A stretch of 19,907 bases of DNA from Ruminococcaceae bacterium UBA1320 (GCA_002306975.1 DBTI01000228.1:1-19907), one strand, 5' to 3'. Numbered from the stretch's first letter, positions 1 through 8,164 are shown. The notes: a model not told the origin generated them from the letters alone. Numbers and translations are program-made.

Positions 1-24
1 GTCTAACTTTTTGGGGTCAATTCA
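1..24 (+). mobile_element. Probable right terminal inverted repeat of an IS3-family element (partial)
   Basis: The window opens with GTCTAACTTTTTGGGGTCAA followed by TTCA. Read on the other strand this begins TGAATTGACCCC and continues AAAAAGTTAGAC, which resembles the outer ends of IS3-family (IS150-like) elements as I remember them. The rest of the element would lie before base 1 and cannot be seen. No transposase remnant is visible here. The call rests on end similarity alone. Confidence 0.4.
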
Positions 25-108
25 AGTTTTGCTTAGGGGGTTTTGACTTTATCACAGGTTTTTTTCAGCGAAATTAAGCCATATAACAAATAAAGAGTTT
101 CTGCTTTT

Positions 109-149
109 ATGTGTCTCCCCCGCCGAAGGCGGGGGAGACACATCTTTTT
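109..149 (+). terminator. Strong intrinsic terminator
   Basis: Perfect 16-bp stem (109-124 with 128-143) with a GAA loop, rich in G and C, followed by CTTTTTT. It reads as a rho-independent terminator for transcription entering from the left on the plus strand, and it insulates the methyltransferase genes from whatever lies upstream. Confidence 0.9.
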
Positions 150-387
150 TAAATTGAATTGTTATAAGATTTTTAACACTGCAAGATAAAAGAGGAATAT
201 TATAATCTCCGCGGCAAATTATAAATATTGATATTTTCATAATTGAATTTATGGTATATAATCGTGATATGACAATTTATACTACTCTTCTATTGAGATA
301 GTGACAAAAAAATCATATATCAAGGATTTGCTTGATTTTCTTGACTATCTCTATCGAAGATAAGTATCAAAGAAAAGGATTTGACTT
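150..387 (+). promoter_or_regulatory. AT-rich leader before the first methyltransferase, with nested inverted repeats
   Basis: No gene is seen here. A TATAAT-like box lies near 256-261 without a convincing -35 partner. GAGATAGT at 295-302 is matched by ACTATCTC at 344-351. Inside this pair ATCAAG (319-324) and CTTGAT (331-336) form a second small hairpin. This could be a structured 5' leader or a nested operator; the sequence does not decide. The promoter of the downstream gene is probably within this stretch. Confidence 0.35.
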
Positions 388-1353
388 ATGGAAAATTTAA
401 ATGAAACTTTAAAAAGCGTTGCACAGATTTTACTTGACCCGCAAGACAACTATGGTGAGATTAAAAATGCGGTTGACCGGCTTTATGAGCTTTTGACTAA
501 GGTTGCCGATTTAGACGAGAACAGCAGGGAAAGCCACGACGATATTTTTCTGCCAAGCGGAAAAGCAATCGGGCCACTTTGGGCGGCTATGTGTCTTAAG
601 GAATTTATGCGTACAAGGCGGTTTGTACAGGGCTTAAACGAGGCGATAAAGCAGGCAAAGAAAACCTTTCCGGGCAAAACAATCCATATCCTTTACGCAG
701 GCACAGGCCCGTTCGCGACACTTATTTTGCCGCTAACCACTGTTTATACAAGTAACGATATAAAATGCACCCTTCTTGAAATCAACCTGGAAAGTATAAA
801 AAGTCTGAACAAAATCATAAACGCATTTGGAATAGAATCCTATATTTATGAAATAGTGCAGTGTGACGCCGCAGCATATAAAGCGCAAAGGCCGATACAT
901 ATCGCTGTCGCCGAGGTTATGCAGAACGCTTTGAAAAAAGAGCCTCAGGTGGCGGTAACGATAAATCTGGCGCCACAGCTTGAAAAAGGCGGCATTTTTA
1001 TTCCTGAAGAGGTTAACGTTAACGCTGCTCTCTTGAAAAGCACCGCAGCCATAGAGGAAAAAAGCATGCTCCCAATTGGCGAAATTTTTAATCTAAACCG
1101 TGATACCACACGTGAACGCGCAGAAACAAAAATCCTGTTGGATATTCCTCAAGGAGCAGCTTTAGATCACAAGTGGGTTTATCTGTTGACTGAAATCAAG
1201 GTTTTTGATCGATACTATCTTGGATATAATCAATGCTCGCTGACTTTGCCTTACAAGCTATGCAGCCTTGATAAGCTGGATATATCACCGAAAAATGTTT
1301 GCCTGCAATATATAATGGATGATAAGCCGCGTTTTTCTTATGAGTTTGGCTGA
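388..1353 (+). CDS. Class I SAM-dependent methyltransferase (PRMT-like fold suspected)
   Basis: A 321-residue protein with a Rossmann-type SAM-binding motif I (ILYAGTGPFA, residues 101-110), an acidic residue ending strand 2 (LLEIN, 129-133) and a motif-II-like region (CDAAAY, 159-164). The segment VAEVMQNALKKEPQVAV (174-190) followed by GGIFIPE is reminiscent of protein arginine methyltransferase-type folds, where an acidic loop follows the SAM domain; that placement is my inference. The first ~90 residues are helical and precede the catalytic fold. The ATG is preceded by AAAGGA at 8 nt spacing. A second, unrelated methyltransferase follows 35 bp later on the same strand, so the two are probably co-transcribed. 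Substrate is unknown; small-molecule or peptide methylation are both possible. Confidence 0.75.
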   Translation: MENLNETLKSVAQILLDPQDNYGEIKNAVDRLYELLTKVADLDENSRESHDDIFLPSGKAIGPLWAAMCLKEFMRTRRFVQGLNEAIKQAKKTFPGKTIHILYAGTGPFATLILPLTTVYTSNDIKCTLLEINLESIKSLNKIINAFGIESYIYEIVQCDAAAYKAQRPIHIAVAEVMQNALKKEPQVAVTINLAPQLEKGGIFIPEEVNVNAALLKSTAAIEEKSMLPIGEIFNLNRDTTRERAETKILLDIPQGAALDHKWVYLLTEIKVFDRYYLGYNQCSLTLPYKLCSLDKLDISPKNVCLQYIMDDKPRFSYEFG

Positions 1354-1388
1354 AAACAGAAACTATCTTGACAAAGGAGACAGTGACA

Positions 1389-2174
1389 TTGATTAAAAAC
1401 ACAGGCATTGACCACGGAAAAGAATTTGATTGGGGTAACACTTCAAAGGACTATGCAAAGTACCGTGATATATATCCCGATGAATTCTATCAAAAGATAA
1501 TTGATTTGGGTCTTTGCTCAAGTGGGCAGTCGGTTCTTGACCTTGGCACGGGCACAGGCGTCTTGCCGCGTAATCTATATAAATACGGTGCGGAATGGAC
1601 AGGAACAGATATTTCAGAAAATCAGATTGCCGAAGCAAAAAGACTTGCGGACGACCGCGGTATGAAAATAATTTTTTTCACCGCTCCCGCTGAAAATACC
1701 GGTTTGCCCGATAACGCTTTTGACGCAATTGTCGCCTGCCAGTGTTTTTTTTATTTTGACAAGGCCAAGGTTTTGCCGGAAATTCTGCGTATGTTAAAAC
1801 CAAATGGCAGACTTTTAATTCTTTTCATGGCGTGGCTGCCATTTGAAAGCGAGATTGCAATGAACAGTGAAAACCTTGTGCTCAAATACAATCCGTCATG
1901 GACAGGCTGCCGTTACAAACGGTTTGAACCGGAAGTGCCGGAATGGTCAAAGGGCAAGTTTGAATGTGAAAAGTGCGTTGCGTATGATGTCAACCTTCCA
2001 TTCACCCGTGAAAGCTGGCACGGCAGAATCATCGCGTGCCGTGGAATCGGCGCGTCCTCTCTGCCACAGGAAGCCGTTGATAAATTCAAAAAAGAGCATT
2101 TGGCATATATGCAAACCGTTCCCGAAAGCTTTTTGATTCCGCATTTAGTAACAATGCTGGAACTTAAAAAATGA
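1389..2174 (+). CDS. Class I SAM-dependent methyltransferase (Methyltransf_11-like)
   Basis: Encodes about 261 residues. The SAM-binding glycine motif VLDLGTGTGVLP is at residues 49-60, followed by the strand-2 acidic motif (TGTDIS, ~71-76). A motif-II region (FDAIVACQCFFYF) and the post-II signature LRMLKPNGRLLI are typical of small-molecule methyltransferases. The frame is open from an upstream TTG at 1368, but AAAGGAGA (1373-1380) lies 9 nt before TTG 1389, so I place the start there. GTG 1383 is too close to the ribosome binding site. It shares no obvious similarity with the preceding methyltransferase beyond the fold motif. Substrate unknown. Confidence 0.8.
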   Translation: MIKNTGIDHGKEFDWGNTSKDYAKYRDIYPDEFYQKIIDLGLCSSGQSVLDLGTGTGVLPRNLYKYGAEWTGTDISENQIAEAKRLADDRGMKIIFFTAPAENTGLPDNAFDAIVACQCFFYFDKAKVLPEILRMLKPNGRLLILFMAWLPFESEIAMNSENLVLKYNPSWTGCRYKRFEPEVPEWSKGKFECEKCVAYDVNLPFTRESWHGRIIACRGIGASSLPQEAVDKFKKEHLAYMQTVPESFLIPHLVTMLELKK

Positions 2175-2236
2175 TGGAAAATTTAATTTTACATTAATGG
2201 GTGAAGCGTTTTTAATAACGAAATGGCGGTGTAGTT

Positions 2237-2485
2237 ATGAAATCCGAATTGAGAAAAATCCCCGGGATCGGGGCAAATATTGAGCAGGATTTAATTAATC
2301 TGGGTTACACTACAATTGCGTCGCTAAAGGGGCAAAACCCGGAAGAAATGTATATACAAGACTGTTTGTTCAAAGGTTTTAAAGAAGACAGATGTCAGCT
2401 CTATGTATTCCGACTCGCCGTCTATTATGCCGACCATGAGACGTATGACCCTGAAAAGCTTAAATGGTGGAACTGGAAGGATTAA
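2237..2485 (+). CDS. Cdd1-type helix-hairpin-helix protein
   Basis: An 82-residue protein starting with LRKIPGIGANIEQDLINLGY, a helix-hairpin-helix with the PGIG turn seen in non-specific DNA-binding HhH modules. The rest (YIQDCLFKG, CQLYVFRLAVYYAD, WWNWKD) matches my memory of the 'pathogenicity locus' Cdd1 family, small proteins found in many Firmicutes. The family has no established function that I know of. The ribosome binding site (GGCGGTG) is weak. It sits 62 bp after the second methyltransferase and 27 bp before the kinase on the same strand, so it may be part of one transcript. Confidence 0.75.
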   Translation: MKSELRKIPGIGANIEQDLINLGYTTIASLKGQNPEEMYIQDCLFKGFKEDRCQLYVFRLAVYYADHETYDPEKLKWWNWKD

Positions 2486-2512
2486 AATTATAGTTGCATA
2501 TTGGAGGGTATC

Positions 2513-3112
2513 ATGAAAAAATTAATTATTGTAACTTCTCCGCCGGCCTGCGGAAAAACCTTTGTTTCAAAACAGCTTGCCACAGCGTTAAGCCATGTAG
2601 TCTATCTTGATAAAGACACACTGATCCCGCTTTCTAAACAGATTTTTACTGTGGCGGGGGAAGAATATAACAGAAGTTCCGACTTTTTTAATAAGAATAT
2701 CAGGGATTATGAGTACCAGACAATTGTTGAGCTTGCTTTGGAAGCGTTAAGCTACGACGACATTGTGCTTATCAACGCCCCTTTTACGCAGGAAGTGCGA
2801 GACATGGGCTATATCAATAGCCTAAAAGCAAAATTAAAAGAAAAGAACGCTACACTCGCTGTTATCTGGGTGGAAACCTCTATCGAGGTCTGCCGGAAAA
2901 GGATGATGGAGCGCAATTCCGACCGTGACACATGGAAGCTTGAGCATTGGGATGAGTATATTTCAAAGTGCAACTTTAATGTTCCTGTCGCTTTAGACAA
3001 TCCTACCGTTAAAGATGACTTGATTATCTTCAAAAACTCTTCCGATGATGAATTTAAAGAATCGTTGAAGCAAACAGTAGCTATTTTGGAAGAAGCAGAG
3101 CTTGAGCAATAA
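2513..3112 (+). CDS. P-loop NTPase, AAA_33 / zeta-toxin-like small kinase
   Basis: A protein of 199 residues with Walker A SPPACGKT at 9-16, LDKDT at 32-36 (the acidic position used in many small-molecule kinases), a hydrophobic Walker-B-like strand DIVLINAPF at 83-91, and an arginine-rich lid segment (CRKRMMERNSDRD, 127-139). This order fits nucleotide/small-metabolite kinases of the AAA_33 or zeta-toxin type. I chose ATG 2513 because GGAGGG lies just upstream at 2503-2508; the longer open frame begins at TTG 2501, before that site. No antitoxin-like partner is adjacent, so I do not call it a toxin. It is the last gene before a strong terminator. Confidence 0.75.
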   Translation: MKKLIIVTSPPACGKTFVSKQLATALSHVVYLDKDTLIPLSKQIFTVAGEEYNRSSDFFNKNIRDYEYQTIVELALEALSYDDIVLINAPFTQEVRDMGYINSLKAKLKEKNATLAVIWVETSIEVCRKRMMERNSDRDTWKLEHWDEYISKCNFNVPVALDNPTVKDDLIIFKNSSDDEFKESLKQTVAILEEAELEQ

Positions 3113-3123
3113 ATAAATTCGAT

Positions 3124-3184
3124 AAGCCCGTGTCAACCTTGTTGAATTAGAAATTCAACAAGGTTGACACGGGCTTGCTTTTGA
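3124..3184 (+). terminator. Long perfect hairpin terminator after the kinase gene
   Basis: Left arm 3124-3148 and right arm 3152-3176 are exact complements over 25 bp with a 3-nt loop (AGA). It begins 12 nt after the kinase stop codon, and GCTTTTG follows. The stem is longer than a usual terminator but its position makes termination the simplest reading. Confidence 0.85.
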
Positions 3185-3381
3185 TCTGTATTGATTTTCG
3201 TATCTGTAAAGATATATCGATTCCAATTCAATAGGTATTTTTTAGTTCGGGTCAGTTGGCTTTCGGTACTAGGTTAGCATTGCTATGCGAGATTTTACTT
3301 GATTTTTTCTGTAATTTATGTTTGACTTATGTTAGCAGGATTAGACGAATAATGAAATTACTATTACTAGGACGTGACTAA

Positions 3382-4176
3382 ATGACCATTGATTTTCATA
3401 CGCATATTTTCCCAGACGATTTGGCGCCAAAGGCTCTATCAGCCCTCTTGTCAAATATTAACGGCATCTATCCCCCCGTAACCGATGGAACAAAAAACAG
3501 TTTGCTAAAGAACATGAATGAATGGGGTATAGATATTTCCGTAGTTCAGCCGGTCATCACCAAACAATCCCAAACGCTGAATATTAACAAGTGGGCAAAG
3601 AGTATTTGCTCTGACCGGCTTATTTCTTTTGGCGGAATTTATCCGCACACTGATGACTATAAAAGAGATATTGATTTTGTTGTTGATTTAGGGCTTAAAG
3701 GGTTGAAATTTCATGCGGAATATCAAAACTTTAACCTAGACGATCCGAAAATGCTTAAAATTTATGATTACGCATTAAGCAGGGGGCTGATTATTTTGCA
3801 TCATGCGGGATTTGACCCCGGTTATCCTGCTCCGTACAAGAGCAGTCCAAAACAATTTGCGAAAATAGTTGACGCCATGCGGGGCGGCGTTATCATAGCG
3901 GCTCACTTGGGCGGACACGCTCAGTGGGATGATGTTGAAAAATACTTAACAGGGAAAAACATATATCTTGATACAGCGATGGGTTTCGAATACTTCTCTC
4001 ATGAGCAATTTCTGCGTATTGTAAAAGGGCACGGCGCAGATAAAATCCTGTTTGCGTCTGATTCTCCCTGGAGCAGTGCTAAAGAAGAAATAAATACAAT
4101 AAAATCACTTCCGCTTTCTGAACAGGAAACAGAAATGATTTTAGGGTTAAACGCAAAAAGAATTCTAAATATATAG
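3382..4176 (+). CDS. Amidohydrolase-family metal-dependent hydrolase (amidohydrolase_2 type)
   Basis: A 264-residue TIM-barrel hydrolase. Metal-ligand positions of the family are visible: HTH motif at residues 6-8, His111 in KFHAEY, the HH pair at 140-141 (ILHHAGFDPG), AHLGGH at 174-179, and the terminal Asp227 in FASDSPW. These are typical of the ACMSD/2-pyrone-dicarboxylate hydrolase-like group that decarboxylates or hydrolyses small acids. The real substrate cannot be told. Length is close to the family norm. The ribosome binding site (AGGACG) is modest. It stands alone between a strong terminator and a structured intergenic region, so it is probably monocistronic. Confidence 0.8.
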   Translation: MTIDFHTHIFPDDLAPKALSALLSNINGIYPPVTDGTKNSLLKNMNEWGIDISVVQPVITKQSQTLNINKWAKSICSDRLISFGGIYPHTDDYKRDIDFVVDLGLKGLKFHAEYQNFNLDDPKMLKIYDYALSRGLIILHHAGFDPGYPAPYKSSPKQFAKIVDAMRGGVIIAAHLGGHAQWDDVEKYLTGKNIYLDTAMGFEYFSHEQFLRIVKGHGADKILFASDSPWSSAKEEINTIKSLPLSEQETEMILGLNAKRILNI

Positions 4177-4361
4177 GGATTTGCTGCTCGCGTTCATCTG
4201 ACTCTAAAAAATCAGCAATATTCATTTAGAATGTGTGAACTTCGGATTAGATTAAAAACTAGATGCTTATTAAGGTTGATATTATTTATATAACATTCCG
4301 TTCGATAAACTTAAATTTATAGAACTTTTTTAATGAAGAATATGTTTGAAACAGCACCAAA

Positions 4362-4409
4362 AAGCCAATGTAAAAGTATTTTGACATTGGCTTCTGGCTA
4401 ATGTCAAAA
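4362..4409 (+). promoter_or_regulatory. Three-armed inverted repeat upstream of the XRE regulator
   Basis: AAGCCAATGT (4362-4371) pairs with ACATTGGCTT (4384-4393). The middle arm TTTTGACATTGGC (4379-4391) can instead pair along 13 bp (one G-U) with GCTAATGTCAAAA (4397-4409). The two hairpins share the middle arm, so only one can form. No U-run follows on the plus strand. On the minus strand the first hairpin is followed by TTTTTGG, so it could terminate leftward transcription. It may be a regulator-binding cluster or an RNA switch; it lies 61 nt before the gene for the membrane-tailed XRE protein. Confidence 0.5.
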
Positions 4410-4469
4410 GGATTTGATAGACTTTCATCTTCCTAAATTGGATAATAAGATCAACAAGGAGACGCAGGA

Positions 4470-5102
4470 ATGGATATAGGAACTAAACTTAAAAATGCAC
4501 GAGTGAGAAATGTTATGACTCAGGAAAAAGTTGCCGAAGAAATCGGAGTTAGCCGCCAGACAATTTCAAACTGGGAAAACAGCAAATCTTATCCTGATAT
4601 CATCAGTGTCATTAATTTAAGTGATCTGTACTCCGTCAGCCTTGATGAATTATTGAAGGGAGACAGTAATATGGTCGAATTCTTAGACGAAAGCACCAAT
4701 AACGTAAAAAGCAGACAAGGATTTTCAAAACTCATACAAGTAATGGTGTACCTCATAATTTGGGCAACATGTATAGTTGTGTTTTGGATTGGTGGCAGAG
4801 CAGACGCTATTGGATATACACTCGTTGTCCTTTATTTGATTTTGCCGGTTACAACATTAACAATTTCTTTTTTTATTGGGAAAGATAATGGATGGGCAAA
4901 TTATAAATGGCTTATGCTTCTCTTTTTCGGATTAATGTATATGTTGGCTCCTTATGCTACCTTTAGCTTGGCCAATACAGTTACTTTCGGTAACATAAAT
5001 ATGCCAGAGATAACCACAGTTCTTCCTGGAATTTTATGTTCTGCAGCAGGAATGCTTATTGGGACAATAATCAAGGCAATTAAGGCCAAAAAATCTCATT
5101 AG
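4470..5102 (+). CDS. XRE-family HTH regulator with four C-terminal membrane segments
   Basis: A 210-residue protein. Residues 1-65 are a Cro/C1-type HTH domain (MTQEKVAEEIGVSRQTISNWENSKSYPD), ending in the usual SLDELLKGD. A short polar linker is followed by hydrophobic segments at about 88-108, 114-136, 146-168 and 183-203, so the protein should be membrane-tethered with the DNA-binding domain in the cytoplasm. Such membrane-tailed XRE proteins are common in Clostridia and are usually assumed to sense envelope or small-molecule signals; what this one senses is not known. AAGGAG lies 8 nt before the ATG. It is alone in its transcription unit and faces the end of leuB. Confidence 0.85.
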   Translation: MDIGTKLKNARVRNVMTQEKVAEEIGVSRQTISNWENSKSYPDIISVINLSDLYSVSLDELLKGDSNMVEFLDESTNNVKSRQGFSKLIQVMVYLIIWATCIVVFWIGGRADAIGYTLVVLYLILPVTTLTISFFIGKDNGWANYKWLMLLFFGLMYMLAPYATFSLANTVTFGNINMPEITTVLPGILCSAAGMLIGTIIKAIKAKKSH

Positions 5103-5199
5103 TTTTGCTTCAATATCCAGTTTGTCAGGAAAATTTTGAACATAATTGGTAGTTTCAAGTATACAAATGAACTTCGTGCTATATGAATAATCTCATTTT

Positions 5200-5261
5200 C
5201 CAAAAGAAAAACCCGCGGCCACCTTATTGAATCATAAGGCAGTCACGGGTTTTTCTTTTGG
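5200..5261. terminator. Bidirectional terminator between the XRE gene and leuB
   Basis: CCAAAAGAAAAACCCG (5200-5215) is exactly complementary to 5246-5261, with an inner stem CCTTAT/ATAAGG. The A-rich left arm and T-rich right arm give a U-rich 3' side whichever strand is read. It sits between convergent genes and ends the cimA-leuCDB transcript from the right. Confidence 0.85.
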
Positions 5262-5272
5262 CTTTATTCCGT

Positions 5273-6361
5273 TCAAATAAGCGAAGCTATCACATCGCCC
5301 ATTTCTTTTGTGCCGACCGCTTTTTGTGACGGCAAGCAGTCCGGTGAGCCGTCGGCGATGTCGGCTGTTCTGTAGCCGGCGTCGAGTGCCTTTGTGACGG
5401 CGTTTTCAATTGCCTTTGACTCTTTCTCAAGCTTGAAGGAATATTTGAGCATCATCGCCGCCGAGATTATCGTGGCGATGGGGTTTGCTTTGTTCTGCCC
5501 CGCGATATCGGGCGCGGAACCGTGAATGGGCTCGTACAGCCCTAGAGTGCCCTCACCAAGCGAAGCGGACGGCAGCATGCCGATTGAGCCTGTCACCATG
5601 CTCGCCTCATCGGAAAGAATGTCGCCGAACATGTTGCTTGTTACGATAACGTCAAACTGCCGCGGATTGCGCACAAGCTGCATGGCGGCGTTGTCAACAA
5701 GAATATCCGAATAGTCGATATCGGGGTTTTGCTGTGCAAAACGGTGCATAACTTCACGCCACAGTCGCGAGCTTTCAAGCACATTCGCCTTGTCGATGCT
5801 CGTTACCTTTTTGCCGCGAAGCCGCGCCATTTCAAAGGCGATTTTTGCAACGCGCTCAACCTCGGGAACACTGTAGCATTCGGTGTCGTATGCCTCTTCG
5901 CCGTTTTGGCCCTGTCTGCGGCCACGCTCGCCGAAATAGATGCCGCCGGTCAGTTCGCGCACCATAAGTATATCATGGCCGCCCTCTACGATATCGGCGC
6001 GCAACGGGCACGCGTCACGCAACGCTAGGTAAAGGATTGCGGGGCGCAGGTTGGCGTAAAGACCAAGCGCGGAGCGAATGCCTAAAAGCCCTTTTTCCGG
6101 CCGCCGGTCGCCGGGAAGCTTATCCCACTTCGGGCCACCCACCGCGCCAAGCAGGACGCTGTCGCTTTGCTTGCAGATTTCCACCGTTTTTTCCGGAAGC
6201 GGCACGCCTGTTGCGTCAATCGCGCAGCCACCCATTAAAACATCGGTAAAATTAAATTTATGCCCGAACTTTTCGCCTGTTTTTAAAAGCGCCTTCTCTG
6301 CTTCGTTCACAATTTCGGGTCCTATTCCGTCGCCCTTTATTACCGCAATGTTAAAATCCAT
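5273..6361 (-). CDS. leuB: 3-isopropylmalate dehydrogenase
   Basis: A 362-residue NAD-dependent decarboxylating dehydrogenase of the isocitrate/isopropylmalate family. It oxidises 3-isopropylmalate in leucine synthesis; with a citramalate synthase present it probably also oxidises 3-methylmalate to 2-oxobutyrate. GDGIGPE is at residues 10-16, the substrate loop VRELTGGIYFGERGRR marks isopropylmalate rather than isocitrate specificity, and VDNAAMQLVRNPRQFDVIVTSNMFGDILSDEAS and YEPIHGSAPDIAG are the metal and cofactor regions. Full length. AAAGGA lies 13 nt before the ATG. It is the last gene of the cluster, 33 bp after leuD, and is followed by the bidirectional terminator. Confidence 0.97.
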   Translation of the reverse strand: MDFNIAVIKGDGIGPEIVNEAEKALLKTGEKFGHKFNFTDVLMGGCAIDATGVPLPEKTVEICKQSDSVLLGAVGGPKWDKLPGDRRPEKGLLGIRSALGLYANLRPAILYLALRDACPLRADIVEGGHDILMVRELTGGIYFGERGRRQGQNGEEAYDTECYSVPEVERVAKIAFEMARLRGKKVTSIDKANVLESSRLWREVMHRFAQQNPDIDYSDILVDNAAMQLVRNPRQFDVIVTSNMFGDILSDEASMVTGSIGMLPSASLGEGTLGLYEPIHGSAPDIAGQNKANPIATIISAAMMLKYSFKLEKESKAIENAVTKALDAGYRTADIADGSPDCLPSQKAVGTKEMGDVIASLI

Positions 6362-6394
6362 TGTCTGTCGCCTATCCTTTCAACGAAGCTGTCG

Positions 6395-6886
6395 TCAGAT
6401 TTTCTTTGCCTTTACCGCGTTTAAAAGTCCGTCGCTGTCGATTATGTTTTGAATAAACTCCGGGAACGGCAGGCTTTTGTAAGTCTCGCCCTTTGTTTTG
6501 TTGTTTATCATGCCTGCAGCAAGGTCAACTTCTATCTCATCGCCGTCTGAAATACGGCGTGACGCTTCTTCACACTCGAGTATAGGCAAGCCTATGTTGA
6601 TGGCGTTGCGGTAAAAGATTCGCGCGAAGGTCGCCGCGATCACGCACGAAACACCCGACGCCTTTATCGCGATCGGCGCGTGCTCGCGTGAGGAACCGCA
6701 GCCAAAATTCTTTTCGCCGACTATAACGTCGCCTGCTTTAACCTTTTTTACAAAGCCTTTATCTATATCCTCCATGCAGTGAGACGCAAGCTCGCGCGGG
6801 TCTGACGAGTTCAAATACCTTGCCGGAATGATAACATCGGTGTCAACATTGCTGCCATATTTAAAAACACTGCCGGAAAGTTTCAT
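6395..6886 (-). CDS. leuD: 3-isopropylmalate dehydratase small subunit
   Basis: A 163-residue swivel-domain subunit of the aconitase superfamily; pairs with LeuC to isomerise 2- to 3-isopropylmalate (and citramalate to 3-methylmalate). NVDTDVIIPARYL near the N terminus and the swivel signature GCGSSREHA at 62-70 are intact, as is FARIFYRNAINIGLPILE. The short (~160 aa) form is the type common in Clostridia and archaea. GAGGAGG precedes the ATG. Only 18 bp separate it from the end of leuC, consistent with a stoichiometric pair. Confidence 0.97.
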   Translation of the reverse strand: MKLSGSVFKYGSNVDTDVIIPARYLNSSDPRELASHCMEDIDKGFVKKVKAGDVIVGEKNFGCGSSREHAPIAIKASGVSCVIAATFARIFYRNAINIGLPILECEEASRRISDGDEIEVDLAAGMINNKTKGETYKSLPFPEFIQNIIDSDGLLNAVKAKKI

Positions 6887-6904
6887 CGCTGTTTCCTCCT
6901 CGTT

Positions 6905-8164
6905 TTAAATTTCATCGGGTGACGCAATACCCCCCGCAACCGCCGAAGCCGTGGCAACCGCCGGACCCGCGAGGTAAACCTCTGAGCCTGTGTGCCCCAT
7001 GCGACCGACAAAATTGCGGTTTGTTGTTGCCACCGCGCGTTCACCGTCAGCGAGAATGCCCATATAACCGCCAAGGCACGGCCCGCAGGTTGGCGTGGAA
7101 ACAGCGCAGCCCGACTCGATGAAAATGTTTACAAGCCCCTCGTTAACCGCATCGAGGTATACCTTTTGTGTGGCGGGAATAATGATACAGCGAACGCCGT
7201 CCGCTACCTTTTTCCCCTTCAATATCTCCGCCGCCACGCGCAAATCTTCAATGCGCCCGTTGGTGCAGGAACCGATTATAACCTGATGTATTTTCACGTC
7301 GCCGCATTCGTCGATTGTGCGGGTGTTTTCAGGAAGATGCGGGAAAGCGACCGTCGGCTTAATCTGCGACAGGTCGATTTCATATGTGTTTTCGTATTCC
7401 GCGTCGTCGTCCGCTTTATAAACCGTATACGGCTTTGTGGAATGCTCTTTGACATACTTGACAGTAACATCGTCCACTTCAAAAATGCCGTTTTTCGCGC
7501 CTGCTTCTATCGCCATATTCGCCATGCAAAGGCGATCCTCAGCCGTCAGGTTCTTTAACCCGTCGCCTGTGAACTCCATGGATTTATAAAGCATGCCGTC
7601 AACGCCGGTCATGCCGATAATGTGCAGAATAACGTCTTTGCCCGAAACCCATTTGCGCGGTTTGCCGCGAAGCACAAATTTAACCGCCGAGGGAACCTTG
7701 AACCAGCAGACGCCGCGAGCCATGCCCGCCGCCATGTCTGTGCTGCCCACGCCTGTTGAGAACGCGCCAAGCGCGCCGTAGGTGCAGGTGTGGGAATCCG
7801 CGCCGATAACAAGATTTCCTGGCACAACCAGCCCTTTTTCCGGCAGCAGCGCGTGCTCAACGCCCATTTGACCGACGTCAAAGTAGTTGACAATGCCATG
7901 TTTTTTGGCAAATTCGCGAACCTGCTTGCACTGCTCCGCCGCCTTGATATCCTTGTTCGGCGTGAAATGATCCATTACAAGCGCTATTTTCGTTTTGTCG
8001 AAAACCGTGTCAAGTTCTGCCTTTTCAAAGGCGTTGATTGCCACGGGCGAAGTAATGTCGTTTCCGAGCACTAAATCAAGCCGCGCCTCGATAAGCTGCC
8101 CCGGCACTACTTTTTCAAGACCGGCGTGAGCCGCCAATATTTTTTGCGTCATAGTCATTCCCAT
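6905..8164 (-). CDS. leuC: 3-isopropylmalate dehydratase large subunit
   Basis: A 419-residue aconitase-family subunit carrying the [4Fe-4S] cluster. The three cluster cysteines are Cys300 (IIGSCTNGR), Cys360 and Cys363 (TCGPCLGG). Other family regions include DHFTPNKD, VIGADSHTCTYGALGAFSTGVGSTD and RNFVGRMGHTGSEVYLAGP. The ~420-residue length marks the short LeuC type that goes with a separate small LeuD. The first of three closely spaced ATG codons is chosen because AGGAG lies 9 nt upstream of it. It is separated from cimA by 183 bp, the only sizeable gap in the operon. Confidence 0.97.
   Translation of the reverse strand: MGMTMTQKILAAHAGLEKVVPGQLIEARLDLVLGNDITSPVAINAFEKAELDTVFDKTKIALVMDHFTPNKDIKAAEQCKQVREFAKKHGIVNYFDVGQMGVEHALLPEKGLVVPGNLVIGADSHTCTYGALGAFSTGVGSTDMAAGMARGVCWFKVPSAVKFVLRGKPRKWVSGKDVILHIIGMTGVDGMLYKSMEFTGDGLKNLTAEDRLCMANMAIEAGAKNGIFEVDDVTVKYVKEHSTKPYTVYKADDDAEYENTYEIDLSQIKPTVAFPHLPENTRTIDECGDVKIHQVIIGSCTNGRIEDLRVAAEILKGKKVADGVRCIIIPATQKVYLDAVNEGLVNIFIESGCAVSTPTCGPCLGGYMGILADGERAVATTNRNFVGRMGHTGSEVYLAGPAVATASAVAGGIASPDEI

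Noticed and set aside
2513..3112. Zeta toxin of a toxin-antitoxin pair
   Set aside because: The P-loop kinase fold fits, but no epsilon-like antitoxin gene lies next to it.
6992..7558. Long plus-strand open frames (up to 188 codons) opposite leuC, and similar ones opposite leuB, cimA and the chemoreceptor
   Set aside because: They are antisense to highly conserved genes in GC-richer sequence, lack ribosome binding sites and show no family-like composition.
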